In this document: positions 35,269-44,047 of the stretch, one piece after another | Layout of the letters: the number at the start of each line of letters is the position of its first letter | How positions within the stretch are numbered: the first letter of the stretch is position 1 | DNA from: VRUE01 sp963708115 | Lineage (GTDB): Bacteria > Actinomycetota > Thermoleophilia > Solirubrobacterales > 70-9 | Assembly: GCA_963708115.1 (NCBI GenBank) | Contig: CAVPRX010000001.1 | Coordinates: forward strand, 1,788,917 to 1,852,916 | DNA length: 64,000 nucleotides | Direction: 5' to 3' | Notes under the pieces: generated by a model | Told to the model about the DNA's origin: nothing | Databases searched by the model: none | What the model saw: only the letters and a program-made list of their open reading frames with translations | Position numbers and translations under genes: made by a program

Positions 35269-36954
35269 TTGCCCCAGGTGTGTCACGAGACTGCATTGTC
35301 AGTGACCAACTCCAACGGCGATGCGGGTTCCGGGGGGCCAGGGACCGGAACCTGTGCGGACTGCGGCACAGCGCTCGGGGCAAGCCGGCGCTACTGCCTG
35401 CAGTGCGGGGCGAGGAGCGGGCCGTTGCCGGCCGTCGTCGCGGATCGGATCGGGGCGCTGAAGGAGCGCGGACGCCGCGACGCCGCCAGGGCGAACGGGA
35501 AGCCTGTCGCGCCCGCGGATGTCCCCGCCGGGGCGAAGGGGGACGACCCCGAGAAAGGCGGGCCGTGGAGCTTCATGCCCTCGCCGCAGGTCGCCGCGAT
35601 CGCCGTGATGGCGCTGCTCGCGGCGGGCGTGGTGCTCGGCTCGGTCACCAACCCGCTCGCCCAGGGGGCGGGGGCGTCGGCGATCATCCTCGAAGAAATG
35701 GGCGGCTCGGCGCCCTCCGAAGTCGAAGAACCCGTCGCGGAAGCGCCGGAACCGGTCGCTGAAGCGCCGAGCTTCGCCGCCGCTCCCGAAGCGCCGTTGG
35801 AAGCGCCGCTCGAAGAAGAAGCGCCGGCGGCCGAACCGGCTCCTGCCGCCAACCCGGTGCCCTTCGACCCCGAAGAAGGGGAAGAACCGCTGCCCGAAAT
35901 CAAACACGTCTTCCTGATCGTGCTCGAAGGCCATGGCTACGAAGCAGCGTTCGGCAAGGAATCCCCCGCGCCGTACCTCTCCGAAACGCTGGCCGGAGAA
36001 GGCAAGCTGCTTCCCAACTACTACGCCGTCGCCCAGGGAGGCCTTGCCAACGAGATCGCGTTGCTCAGCGGCCAGGGCCCGACGCCTCAGACGACGCTGA
36101 ACTGCCCCGAAAGCACGCCGGTCGCGCCCGGGGCGGTGAGCGTCGAAGGCCAGGTGGAAGGCGAAGGGTGCGTCTATCCGGCCGAGACCAAAACGCTGCC
36201 CGGGCAGCTCACCGAAGCCAAATTGACCTGGAAGGCCTACTTCGAACCCGAACCGGTGGCTGCCTGGCGCAAGCCGTTCGCCTACTTCGCGGCGCTCGGC
36301 GAAGACCCCGAAGCAGCGCAGCACGAAGCCGGCTTCGACCAGCTCGCGACGGACCTGAAGGATCCGAAAGGCACGCCCTCCTTCTCATACATCGTGCCGA
36401 ACGCCTGCCACGACGGCAGCGAAACGCCGTGCGCCCCCGAACAGCCTGCCGGCCTCGCCCCCGCCCAGGGCTTCCTCGAAACCGTGGTGCCCGAGATCAT
36501 CGCCTCACCCGCCTACCAGAGCGAAGGCGGACTGATCGCGATCACCTTCGACCAGGCGCCCCAGGCGGGCCCGGAACCGGATGCCAGCTCCTGCTGTGCG
36601 ACGCCGGAATACCCGAACCTGCCGGCCCCTCCGGCGCCGGCGAGCACCGAGCCGCCCGCCACCGGGCCGGTCAAACCGACCGGCGGCGGCGGACAGGTGG
36701 GGATGCTGCTGATCTCCCCATACCTGGCGCCCGGAACCGTCGAAGAAGCCGCCTACTACAACCACTTCTCCTTCCTGCGCAGCGTCGAGGAACTGTTCGG
36801 GCTCGAACCGCTCGGATACGCGGCGGACCCAGCCCTAACCGGCTTCGAAGCCTCGCTGTTCGACGCCTCGCCGGAAGAATCGACGGTTGCCGAACGGCCG
36901 GTCTCCGGGCGGCCCGATCCCTCTCAGGGAAGCTCTTCGGGCATGAAGCGGTAG
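35269..36954 (+). CDS. Membrane-anchored phosphoesterase (phospholipase C/acid phosphatase family) with zinc ribbon
   Basis: A protein of up to 561 residues. The N-terminal zinc ribbon is CADCGTALGASRRYCLQCGA, followed by a helix (about 108-130) and an Ala/Glu/Pro-rich spacer (about 145-205). An outer phosphoesterase domain follows, with the family entry motif IKHVFLIVLEGHGYEAAFG, then FSYIVPNACHDG and LIAITFDQAP. It could release phosphate from outside substrates, which fits the neighbouring pst genes. Start uncertain: TTG 35269 is longest, while GTG 35302 is plausible. It uses GAA for Glu far more than its neighbours, which prefer GAG; this may reflect transfer or special expression. Confidence 0.75.
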   Translation: MPQVCHETALSVTNSNGDAGSGGPGTGTCADCGTALGASRRYCLQCGARSGPLPAVVADRIGALKERGRRDAARANGKPVAPADVPAGAKGDDPEKGGPWSFMPSPQVAAIAVMALLAAGVVLGSVTNPLAQGAGASAIILEEMGGSAPSEVEEPVAEAPEPVAEAPSFAAAPEAPLEAPLEEEAPAAEPAPAANPVPFDPEEGEEPLPEIKHVFLIVLEGHGYEAAFGKESPAPYLSETLAGEGKLLPNYYAVAQGGLANEIALLSGQGPTPQTTLNCPESTPVAPGAVSVEGQVEGEGCVYPAETKTLPGQLTEAKLTWKAYFEPEPVAAWRKPFAYFAALGEDPEAAQHEAGFDQLATDLKDPKGTPSFSYIVPNACHDGSETPCAPEQPAGLAPAQGFLETVVPEIIASPAYQSEGGLIAITFDQAPQAGPEPDASSCCATPEYPNLPAPPAPASTEPPATGPVKPTGGGGQVGMLLISPYLAPGTVEEAAYYNHFSFLRSVEELFGLEPLGYAADPALTGFEASLFDASPEESTVAERPVSGRPDPSQGSSSGMKR

Positions 36955-37271
36955 CCGATGCCGAAGTGGGTGTGAACGTATTGCCAGTCGGGTGCCGCTT
37001 CCTCTAGCTTCGCCCGCACCTTGCGGACCAGCACGTCGACGGAGCGATTGCGGCGGGGCATCTCGCCACCCCACATCGCCTCGTAGATTTCGGGCCGCTG
37101 CACGACGCTGTCGATGCGTTCGAAGAGCAGGAAGAAGAGCTGGAACTCGCGCACGGTGAAACCGACCCTGCGTTCCTCGGCCAGAACCTGCAGCTCGGCA
37201 GGGCGGACCTCGAGGTTCGCGATTCGCAGGGGCGTATGGGGTGACTGGGGAGCCGGCGGTTCGACCAGCAT
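36924..37271 (-). CDS. Stand-alone OmpR/PhoB-type winged-helix DNA-binding protein (no receiver)
   Basis: A 115-residue protein that is only the effector half of a PhoB-like regulator: FTVREFQLFFLLFERIDSVV, then the recognition region (RRNRSVDVLVRKVRAKLEE) and the wing (WQYVHTHFGIGYRF). ATG at 37271. It overlaps the convergent phosphoesterase end by 31 bases. Without the phospho-accepting domain it must be regulated by amount or partner. Next to pst it is a candidate for the phosphate regulator, but this is inference. Confidence 0.75.
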   Translation of the reverse strand: MLVEPPAPQSPHTPLRIANLEVRPAELQVLAEERRVGFTVREFQLFFLLFERIDSVVQRPEIYEAMWGGEMPRRNRSVDVLVRKVRAKLEEAAPDWQYVHTHFGIGYRFMPEELP

Positions 37272-37386
37272 GGAAGCGGACCCTGCCCGAACGACACTCC
37301 CAAGCAGTGAACTCTCTGTTTCGAAGTTGAGAAGATTTGGTAACAACTCACGCCTGCATGCGCCTCGGACTATCCTCAGACCTCCC

Positions 37387-38682
37387 ATGAATGGAGCAAA
37401 TTCCGACATCGTGGTGATGAAGTTCGGCGGCACCTCCGTCGCCGGCGCCGAGGAGATCAAGCGCGCGGCGCGGCGGATCGTCGCCGCGCGCGAAGCCGGC
37501 AGCCGGGTCGTCGCGGTGCTCTCGGCGCGGGGCAAGACGACCGACGAGCTCGTCGCGCAGGCCCTGGAGATCTCCGCGCGGCCGGTGGCGCGCGAGATGG
37601 ACATGCTGCTCTCCACCGGCGAGCGGATCTCCTGCGCGCTCTGCGCGATGGCGATCCATGACATGGGGCACAACGCGATCTCCCTGACCGGCTCCCAGGC
37701 CGGCATCGTCACCGACTCCTCACACACGCGGGCGAAGATCATCGACGTCCGGGCCGACCGCATCCGCACGACGCTCGAAGAGGACCGGATCGTCCTCGTC
37801 GCCGGCTTCCAGGGCGTCTCGACCGATAACAGCGACGTGACCACCCTGGGCCGCGGCGGCTCCGACACGACCGCCGTCGCCCTCGCCGCCGCGCTCGACG
37901 CGAGCGTCTGTGAGATCTACACCGACGTCGCCGGCATCTTCAGCGCCGATCCCCGCATCGTCCCCGACGCGCGCAAGCTGCCGTTCGCCTCCTACGAGGA
38001 GATGCTCGAGATGTCGGCCTCGGGGGCCAAGGTGCTGCAGTTGCGCTCGGTCGAGTACGCGCGCAACAACGGCGTACGGATCCACTGCCGCAGCAGCTTC
38101 GAGGACGGCCCCGGTACCCTCGTGGTCAGCGAAGAGGAAAGCGAGCAGGAGAGCGTGGAGCAACCTTTCGTAACCGCAGTGACCCATTCCGACGGCGAGG
38201 CGCGGGTGACGCTGACCGGCGTCCGCGACGAACCGGGCGTGGCCGGCAGGATCTTCACCGCGCTGGCCGAGGCCGGCATCAACGTCGACGTGATCATCCA
38301 GAACGAGCCCGTCGGCGACGACGCCTTGGCCGACCTCTCCTTCACCGTCGATCGCTCCGATCTGACCGCGGCCAGCGACACGGTTGGCGCACTGGAAGTC
38401 AGCCAGGGCGTGCGCAGCGAAGAGCGCATCGGCAAGGTCTCGATCGTCGGCGCCGGCATGCGCTCCCACCCCGGTGTCGCCGCCAAGGTCTTCGAGGTGC
38501 TCGGGGGGAAGGGGATCAACATCGAGATGATCTCCACCTCGCCGATCAAGATCTCCTGCGTCATCTCTGCCGACCGCGTCCCCGATGCGGTGCGGGCGCT
38601 GCACGAGGCCTTTGAGCTGGGCGCCGACGCGGTCCGTGCCGAGGACCCGATGGGCGCACACCGGCCCACGGTCAGCGGCTGA
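37387..38682 (+). CDS. lysC: Aspartate kinase
   Basis: A 431-residue monofunctional aspartokinase. Kinase start VMKFGGTSVAGAEEIKRAA, phosphate-binding STGERISCALCA, and GRGGSDTTAVALAAALDA followed by YTDVAGIFSADPR. Two C-terminal ACT domains (about 270-420: VTLTGVRDEPGVAGRIFTAL and VSIVGAGMRSHPGVAAKVFE) provide feedback control by lysine/threonine. It catalyses the first step to Lys, Met, Thr and diaminopimelate. ATG at 37387. The asd gene follows after 19 bases, the classical actinobacterial order. Confidence 0.95.
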   Translation: MNGANSDIVVMKFGGTSVAGAEEIKRAARRIVAAREAGSRVVAVLSARGKTTDELVAQALEISARPVAREMDMLLSTGERISCALCAMAIHDMGHNAISLTGSQAGIVTDSSHTRAKIIDVRADRIRTTLEEDRIVLVAGFQGVSTDNSDVTTLGRGGSDTTAVALAAALDASVCEIYTDVAGIFSADPRIVPDARKLPFASYEEMLEMSASGAKVLQLRSVEYARNNGVRIHCRSSFEDGPGTLVVSEEESEQESVEQPFVTAVTHSDGEARVTLTGVRDEPGVAGRIFTALAEAGINVDVIIQNEPVGDDALADLSFTVDRSDLTAASDTVGALEVSQGVRSEERIGKVSIVGAGMRSHPGVAAKVFEVLGGKGINIEMISTSPIKISCVISADRVPDAVRALHEAFELGADAVRAEDPMGAHRPTVSG

Positions 38683-38701
38683 GCCGCAGACCTGTCGATC
38701 G

Positions 38702-39733
38702 ATGGCGAGCGGCGGATACAGGGTCGGAGTACTGGGCGCCACCGGGGCGGTTGGCTCAACGATCCTCGGGGTGCTCGCCGAGCGTGAGTTCCCCGCCTCC
38801 GAGGTGGTTCCGTTTGCCTCCGAGCGCTCGGAGGGGCGTTTGCTCGAGTGGGGCGAGGAGGAGCTGGAGGTCCGCGCACTACGCGAGGAGACGATCCAGG
38901 GTCTCGACCTCGTCCTCTCTTCGGCGGGAGGCGCGGTCAGCGCCGAGTGGGCGCCGAAGCTGGTCGAAGCCGGCGCGATCGTCGTCGACAACACCAGCTA
39001 CTGGCGCATGCACGACGACGTGCCGCTGGTCGTCGCCGGCATCAACCCCGAGGCCGCCGACGCCCACAAGGGGATCCTCGCCAACCCCAACTGCACGACG
39101 ATGGTCGCGATGATGGCGCTGGGCCCGATCCACCGCGCCGCCGGCCTGGAGCGCATCGTCGTCTCCAGCTACCAGGCGGTCTCCGGCACCGGCCAGAAGG
39201 CGATCGAAGAGCTGCGCAGCCAGACGAAGGCCGTGCTCGGGGGCGAGGAGAATCCGCCTGCCTCGGTCTACCCACACCGGATCGCCTTCAACGTGCTGCC
39301 CCAGGTCGAGGTGTTCAAGGACGGCGACGACTACACCACCGAGGAGCGCAAGGTGATGGCCGAGACGCGCAAGATCCTCGGCCTCGGGGAGGAGGTCGGG
39401 ATCTCTGCCACCTGCGCCCGCGTGCCGGTCTTCACCGGTCACTCCGAGTCGGTCAACGTGCAGACCCGCGAGGATCTCTCGCCCGAGGACTGCCGGCAGT
39501 TGCTCAGCAAGGCTCCCGGCGTCGCCGTGGTCGACGACCCCGCCGCCGGTCGCTACCCGTTGGCGGTCGACGCCGCCGGCCGCGACGACGTCCTCGTCGG
39601 CCGCATCCGTCGCGACCCCAGCCACGAGCGCTGCCTCAACCTCTGGGTGGCGGGCGACAACCTGCGCAAGGGCGCCGCGACCAACGCGGTCCAGGTGGCC
39701 GAGCTGCTCGTAGAGCGCGGCCTCATAGGCTGA
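38702..39733 (+). CDS. asd: Aspartate-semialdehyde dehydrogenase
   Basis: A 343-residue enzyme of standard length with NADP-binding VGVLGATGAVGSTILGVL, the catalytic cysteine in ANPNCTTM (Cys131) and the active-site histidine region (RVPVFTGHSESVNV). It reduces aspartyl phosphate made by LysC. ATG at 38702. It is followed closely by an antiporter gene (5 bases), which probably shares the transcript by position only. Confidence 0.95.
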   Translation: MASGGYRVGVLGATGAVGSTILGVLAEREFPASEVVPFASERSEGRLLEWGEEELEVRALREETIQGLDLVLSSAGGAVSAEWAPKLVEAGAIVVDNTSYWRMHDDVPLVVAGINPEAADAHKGILANPNCTTMVAMMALGPIHRAAGLERIVVSSYQAVSGTGQKAIEELRSQTKAVLGGEENPPASVYPHRIAFNVLPQVEVFKDGDDYTTEERKVMAETRKILGLGEEVGISATCARVPVFTGHSESVNVQTREDLSPEDCRQLLSKAPGVAVVDDPAAGRYPLAVDAAGRDDVLVGRIRRDPSHERCLNLWVAGDNLRKGAATNAVQVAELLVERGLIG

Positions 39734-39738
39734 GGCCC

Positions 39739-40938
39739 GTGGACATCGGGTTTGGCGAGGCGGTGCTGTTGTTCGGTGGGCTGCTCGCGATTGTCGCGGC
39801 GCTCTCGGGTGTGATCCACGGCACCGTGCTCTCGGCCTCGGTGCTCTCGGTGGCGTTCGGGATCGGGCTCGCCGCGGTGGGAGTTGTCGACGTCGACGCG
39901 ACCGATCAGTCGATCGTCGAGCTGATCGAGCTGGCGCTGATCCTCACCCTCTTCTCCGACGGGATGTTCGTCGAGCGCGAGCTGCTGCGCCGTCACTGGA
40001 GCCCGGTCGCCCGGGCGCTGACGATCGCGATGCCGGTCACGATGGTGCTGCTGGCTCTGGCGGCCAAAGCGCTCTTTCCAAGCCTCGACTGGGCCGAGGC
40101 CTTCCTGCTCGCGGCGGTGCTCTCGCCCACCGACCCCGTCGTCACCTCGGCCGTGGTCACCTCGCGGCTCGTGCCGAGCGCGGTGCGGCACACGCTCAAC
40201 CTCGAGTCGGGCCTCAATGACGGCCTGGCGCTGCCCTTCGTCCTCTTCTTCCTGGTCCTTGCGACGCCGGGTGGAAGTCCCGGCGGAGAAGCCGCGAAGC
40301 TGCTCGGCGAAGCGCTGGCCGGTGGGGCGATCGGGGTTGCGCTCGGCACCCTCGGCGGTCGCCTGCACCATCACCTCCCCGGCGGCGGCATGACGGTGCG
40401 CTACGAGGGGATCTACGCCGTCGGGTTCGCGCTCCTCGCTTTCGGCCTCGCCGAAGTGACGATCGGTAACGGGCTGATCGCGGCCTTCGTCTGCGGGATC
40501 GCGATGGCGGCGAGCGAGCGCGAGGTGCCGGAGGGGTTCGCCGAGTTCGCCGAGAACGCCAGCACGATCTTCCAGGTGTTGACCTTCTTCGTCTTCGGTG
40601 CCTTGATCGTCGCTACCGGCTTCGACCACAGCATCCCGCCGCTGATCGTCTTCGTCGCCTTCGCCCTGCTGATCGCCCGTCCGGTCGCGGTCCTGCTCGC
40701 CCTGCTCAAAACCGATCTGCCGCGGCCCGAGCGAAGGTTCATCGCCTGGTTCGGGCCAAAGGGGGTCGCCTCGATGCTCTTCGCCCTCTTCGTCCTCAAG
40801 TCGGGGGTGGATCAGGGAGAGCTGATCTTCGACGTCGCTGCGATCGCGATCATCTGCTCGATTGTGGCCCACGGGCTCACCGACACTGTCGGTGCGCGCT
40901 GGCTGGCACGCCGCGCCGGCATCCACGGCGAGCCGTAG
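39739..40938 (+). CDS. Sodium:proton antiporter, CPA1 family
   Basis: GTG at 39739 begins a 399-residue protein with about 12 helices. The ion-binding helix carries the CPA1 motif LSPTDPVVTSAVV and later NLESGLNDGLALPFVLFF (the conserved ND). The end contains FGPKGVASMLFALFVLKSG. There is no regulatory C-terminal domain. It would exchange Na+ or K+ for H+ across the cytoplasmic membrane. An upstream extension of the frame is a shadow of asd. Confidence 0.88.
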   Translation: MDIGFGEAVLLFGGLLAIVAALSGVIHGTVLSASVLSVAFGIGLAAVGVVDVDATDQSIVELIELALILTLFSDGMFVERELLRRHWSPVARALTIAMPVTMVLLALAAKALFPSLDWAEAFLLAAVLSPTDPVVTSAVVTSRLVPSAVRHTLNLESGLNDGLALPFVLFFLVLATPGGSPGGEAAKLLGEALAGGAIGVALGTLGGRLHHHLPGGGMTVRYEGIYAVGFALLAFGLAEVTIGNGLIAAFVCGIAMAASEREVPEGFAEFAENASTIFQVLTFFVFGALIVATGFDHSIPPLIVFVAFALLIARPVAVLLALLKTDLPRPERRFIAWFGPKGVASMLFALFVLKSGVDQGELIFDVAAIAIICSIVAHGLTDTVGARWLARRAGIHGEP

Positions 40939-41155
40939 TCATCGGCTCAGCGACCCTGGGGTGGCCGCTGGACGAGTTGCGTAGCAATTTTGTTCCGGAT
41001 GGGATAACTTCTTGTTTCTTACGGGGAGGGCTCCTGGTCTCGAAGGGGTCCCAGCTACTCCATTTTGGGGAGGGAAAGTAGCCGATCCATGCTTGATTCC
41101 AGATTTAGACAAGAAGCAAACACCTGCTGGAAGAGCGGAGCCTAGCCTCGTCCAA

Positions 41156-41836
41156 ATGCCCTCCGCGCCCCTCACCGCCGCAGTGCTTGTCAGGGCCCGG
41201 GGGGAAATGGGGAGAATCGCCGCGGTTCTTGAAAAAGGCGATGTACACGTAGCGCAGAGCGTCCAGTCTCTTGACCTCCTGGACACATCGTCGGGGTTGG
41301 AATTGGACGCGGTGGTCCTCTCCTGCGTGCCCGCTGCGAGCGAGGTCGGGCAGGAAGTCACCGAGCTCAAGCGCTGCTTGCCGGGTGTCCCGGTCGTCGT
41401 GCTCGTCGACGATCGGAGCACGAGCCAGGTGAGGGAGGCGCTGGAGGCAAACGCGGAGGGTGTGCTGTTCGGCAGTCAGTTCGAGGAGGCGCTCGTCGCC
41501 ACGGTGCACGCCGCCAGCGTGGGCCAGATCTCGCTGCCCCGATCGCAGTACCGCCAAGCCCGTCCCATAGTGCTCTCCCATCGGGAGCGCGAGGTGCTCA
41601 GGCTCGCCGTCGGGGGAATGACCAACGATGCGATCGCCGCGACCCTCTACGTCTCGCGGAGCACCGTGAAGAGCCACCTTACCTCTGCCTTCGCGAAGCT
41701 CTCCGTGCGCTCGCGAAGCGAGGCGGCGGCGGTGCTCTCGAACCCGGACGAGCCGGCCACGAGGCTGCTCTTCTACGGGCAGGACGCCGACGCTGACACA
41801 GCGAGCGACCCGGCGCTGGCGGGGAGCGGCGCGTGA
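41156..41836 (+). CDS. NarL/LuxR-type regulator with degenerate receiver domain
   Basis: A 226-residue protein. The C-terminal helix-turn-helix (LSHREREVLRLAVGGMTNDA, ATLYVSRSTVKSHL) is a complete LuxR/NarL domain. The N-terminal half has receiver topology, but the phosphoryl-acceptor position in LDAVVLSCVPA appears to be Ser instead of Asp, so it is probably phosphorylation-independent. ATG at 41156. It overlaps the aminotransferase start (GTGA) and so heads the polysaccharide operon, which it may control. The 217 bases in front hold no recognisable gene. Confidence 0.82.
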   Translation: MPSAPLTAAVLVRARGEMGRIAAVLEKGDVHVAQSVQSLDLLDTSSGLELDAVVLSCVPAASEVGQEVTELKRCLPGVPVVVLVDDRSTSQVREALEANAEGVLFGSQFEEALVATVHAASVGQISLPRSQYRQARPIVLSHREREVLRLAVGGMTNDAIAATLYVSRSTVKSHLTSAFAKLSVRSRSEAAAVLSNPDEPATRLLFYGQDADADTASDPALAGSGA

Positions 41837-42975
41837 GCGCGGGCGCACTCGAGACGCTTGCCGCGCCGGTGCCCTTCATGGACCTCCGCCGCGACCACCT
41901 GCCGCTCGCCGACGAGTTGCGCGGAGCCTTCGAAGCGGTGCTCGAGGACGGCGGGTTCGTGCTCGGAAGCGAGGTGGAGGCTTTCGAGCGCGAGTTCGCC
42001 GGGTTCTGCGAAGTCGAGCACTGCGTCGGGGTCGGGTCCGGCACCGCCGCGCTGACCGTCTCCCTTATGGCATGCGGGATCGGCCCGGGGGACGAGGTGA
42101 TCGTGCCGGCGCACACCTTCATCGCCACCGCTCTCGCGGTGCGCCACGCCGGCGCCCAACCGGTCTTCTGCGACGTCGCCGAGGGGACCGGCCTGCTCGA
42201 CGTCGACTCGGCTGCCGCGGTTCTCAGCGAGCGCACGGCGGCGATCCTCCCGGTGCACCTCTACGGCCAGGCCTGCGACATGGATGCGATCGGCGAGCTT
42301 GCCGAGCGCAACGGGCTGGCCGTCGTCGAGGACGCCGCGCAGGCGCACGGGGCCCGTTGGCGGGGAAAGCGGGTCGGGTCCTTCGGCAATGCGGCGGCCT
42401 TCAGCTTCTACCCGAGCAAGAACCTGGGTGCGCTCGGCGACGGGGGAGCGATCTGCACGAACGACGATGAGGTCGCGGAGCGAGCCCGCCGCCTCGGCAA
42501 CCTCGGGCAGGAGTCGAAGGGGGTACACGTTGAAGCCGGCGTGAACGAGCGGCTCGACGGCATCCAGGCGGCGATGCTGCGGGTCAAGCTGAGGCGACTC
42601 GACGGCTGGAACGCCGCGAGGCGCGAGGTCGCCGCCTCATACCGCGAGGCGCTCGGAGGCCGCTGCCGGATGCTCGCCGGGGACGCTCGCGAAGAGTGCG
42701 TCTACCACCTCTTTCCGGTGCGGGTCGAGAATCGGGACACCGTGCGGGGCCTGCTCGGCGACGCCGGCATCGGCAGTGGCGTCCACTACTGGCCCGCTGT
42801 CCATCGCCAGCCGCCCTTCGCCGAGGATGCGGCCGCCCGGCCGCCTCTGCCAAACGCCGTTCGCTGGAGCGAGGAAGAGCTCTCGCTGCCGATGTTCGCC
42901 GAGCTCGCCGAGGCGGAGATCTCAAATGTCACACGGGGGCTGGAGGAAGCCATGGACGCAGCTGAGCATGAGTGA
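41833..42975 (+). CDS. DegT/DnrJ/EryC1/StrS-family sugar aminotransferase
   Basis: A 380-residue PLP enzyme of the family that aminates keto-sugar nucleotides. Features: VPFMDLRRDH start, FVLGSEVEAFEREFA, GSGTAALTVSLMACGIGPGD, VEDAAQAHGA and the PLP lysine in FYPSKNLGALGDGG. The acceptor is probably a nucleotide 3- or 4-keto-hexose. GTG at 41833 overlaps the regulator stop. With the oxidoreductase and the formyltransferase that follow, it suggests a formylated amino sugar. Confidence 0.9.
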   Translation: MSAGALETLAAPVPFMDLRRDHLPLADELRGAFEAVLEDGGFVLGSEVEAFEREFAGFCEVEHCVGVGSGTAALTVSLMACGIGPGDEVIVPAHTFIATALAVRHAGAQPVFCDVAEGTGLLDVDSAAAVLSERTAAILPVHLYGQACDMDAIGELAERNGLAVVEDAAQAHGARWRGKRVGSFGNAAAFSFYPSKNLGALGDGGAICTNDDEVAERARRLGNLGQESKGVHVEAGVNERLDGIQAAMLRVKLRRLDGWNAARREVAASYREALGGRCRMLAGDAREECVYHLFPVRVENRDTVRGLLGDAGIGSGVHYWPAVHRQPPFAEDAAARPPLPNAVRWSEEELSLPMFAELAEAEISNVTRGLEEAMDAAEHE

Positions 42976-44047
42976 GACGACCGAGACTCCGCTGACCTTC
43001 GGGCTGATCGGCCTCGGCTACTGGGGCCCGAACCTGCTCCGCGTGCTGGCCGACATGCCCGACGCGGAGGTGAAATGGCTGTGCGACCTCGACGAGCAGC
43101 GCCTCGAGCGATTCGGCCGCCGCTACCCCGGCAGCGCTCGCACCAGCGACGTCGACGCGCTGCTCGAGGACCCCGAGGTAGACGCGATCGTGATCGCGAC
43201 CCCCGTCTTCACCCACTTCGACCTCGCCTCCAAGTCGCTGCGGGCCGGCAAGCACACCTTCGTCGAGAAGCCCCTCGCCTCCTCAGGCGAGGAGGCGGCG
43301 CAGCTGATGCGCCTCGCCGAGCACGAAGACCGCAAGCTGATGTGCGGGCACACCTTCGTCTACAGCCCGCCGGTGCGTGCGGTGAAGGGCCTGCTCGACG
43401 CCGACAAGCTGGGCGAGATCTTCTTCGTCTCCTCCAGCCGGGTCAACCTCGGCCTGCACCAGCCGGACGTGAGCGTGATCTGGGACCTCGGCCCACACGA
43501 CTTCTCGATCCTGCTCCACTGGCTCGACGAGATGCCCCGGGCCGTGCGCGCCGTGGGCCGCGACTCGATCGTGCCGGGTATCCCCGACGTCGCTTTCATC
43601 AACCTCACCTACGCCTCGGGCATCGTCGCCAACGTCGAGCTGAGCTGGCTGGCTCCGAGCAAGCTGCGACGGACCGTGCTGGTCGGCAGCGAGAAAATGG
43701 TCGTCTACGAGGACGGCGCCCCCGAGTCGGTGCGCATCTTCGACCACGGCGTCGTCTACAAAGACCCGGAGACGTTCGGCGAGTACCAGCTCTCCTACCG
43801 CACCGGCGACATCCTCTCGCCGAAGATCGACACCCACGAGCCCTTGATGGAAGAGCTGAGGGACTTCGCCGGGGCGATCCGGAGTGGGGGCGAGACCGTT
43901 GCGAGCGCCCGCATGGCGACAGACGTCGTGCGCCTCGTCGAGGCCGCCGATGAGTCCCTGCAGCAGGGCGGCGCGGAGATCACGATCGAGCCCGACGGCG
44001 ATGAGCAGATCTTCGTCCGCTCCAAGCAGAGGCTCGCGCTCGGATGA
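42968..44047 (+). CDS. Gfo/Idh/MocA-family sugar-nucleotide oxidoreductase
   Basis: A 359-residue NAD(P)-dependent oxidoreductase. Rossmann motif FGLIGLGYWGPNLLRVL, then the family signature HTFVEKPLASSGEEA with the catalytic Lys in EKP. The C-terminal alpha/beta domain contains MCGHTFVYSPPVRA. It could oxidise or reduce a nucleotide sugar to feed the aminotransferase, as in WlbA/WlbE-type pathways. ATG at 42968 overlaps the aminotransferase by 8 bases. The frame extends upstream as a shadow. Confidence 0.88.
   Translation: MSETTETPLTFGLIGLGYWGPNLLRVLADMPDAEVKWLCDLDEQRLERFGRRYPGSARTSDVDALLEDPEVDAIVIATPVFTHFDLASKSLRAGKHTFVEKPLASSGEEAAQLMRLAEHEDRKLMCGHTFVYSPPVRAVKGLLDADKLGEIFFVSSSRVNLGLHQPDVSVIWDLGPHDFSILLHWLDEMPRAVRAVGRDSIVPGIPDVAFINLTYASGIVANVELSWLAPSKLRRTVLVGSEKMVVYEDGAPESVRIFDHGVVYKDPETFGEYQLSYRTGDILSPKIDTHEPLMEELRDFAGAIRSGGETVASARMATDVVRLVEAADESLQQGGAEITIEPDGDEQIFVRSKQRLALG

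Noticed and set aside
41054..41082. GCTACT...AGTAGC stem upstream of the NarL-like gene, considered as a riboswitch.
   Set aside because: Only six pairs with a 17-base loop and no match to conserved cyclic-di-GMP or cyclic-di-AMP riboswitch cores.
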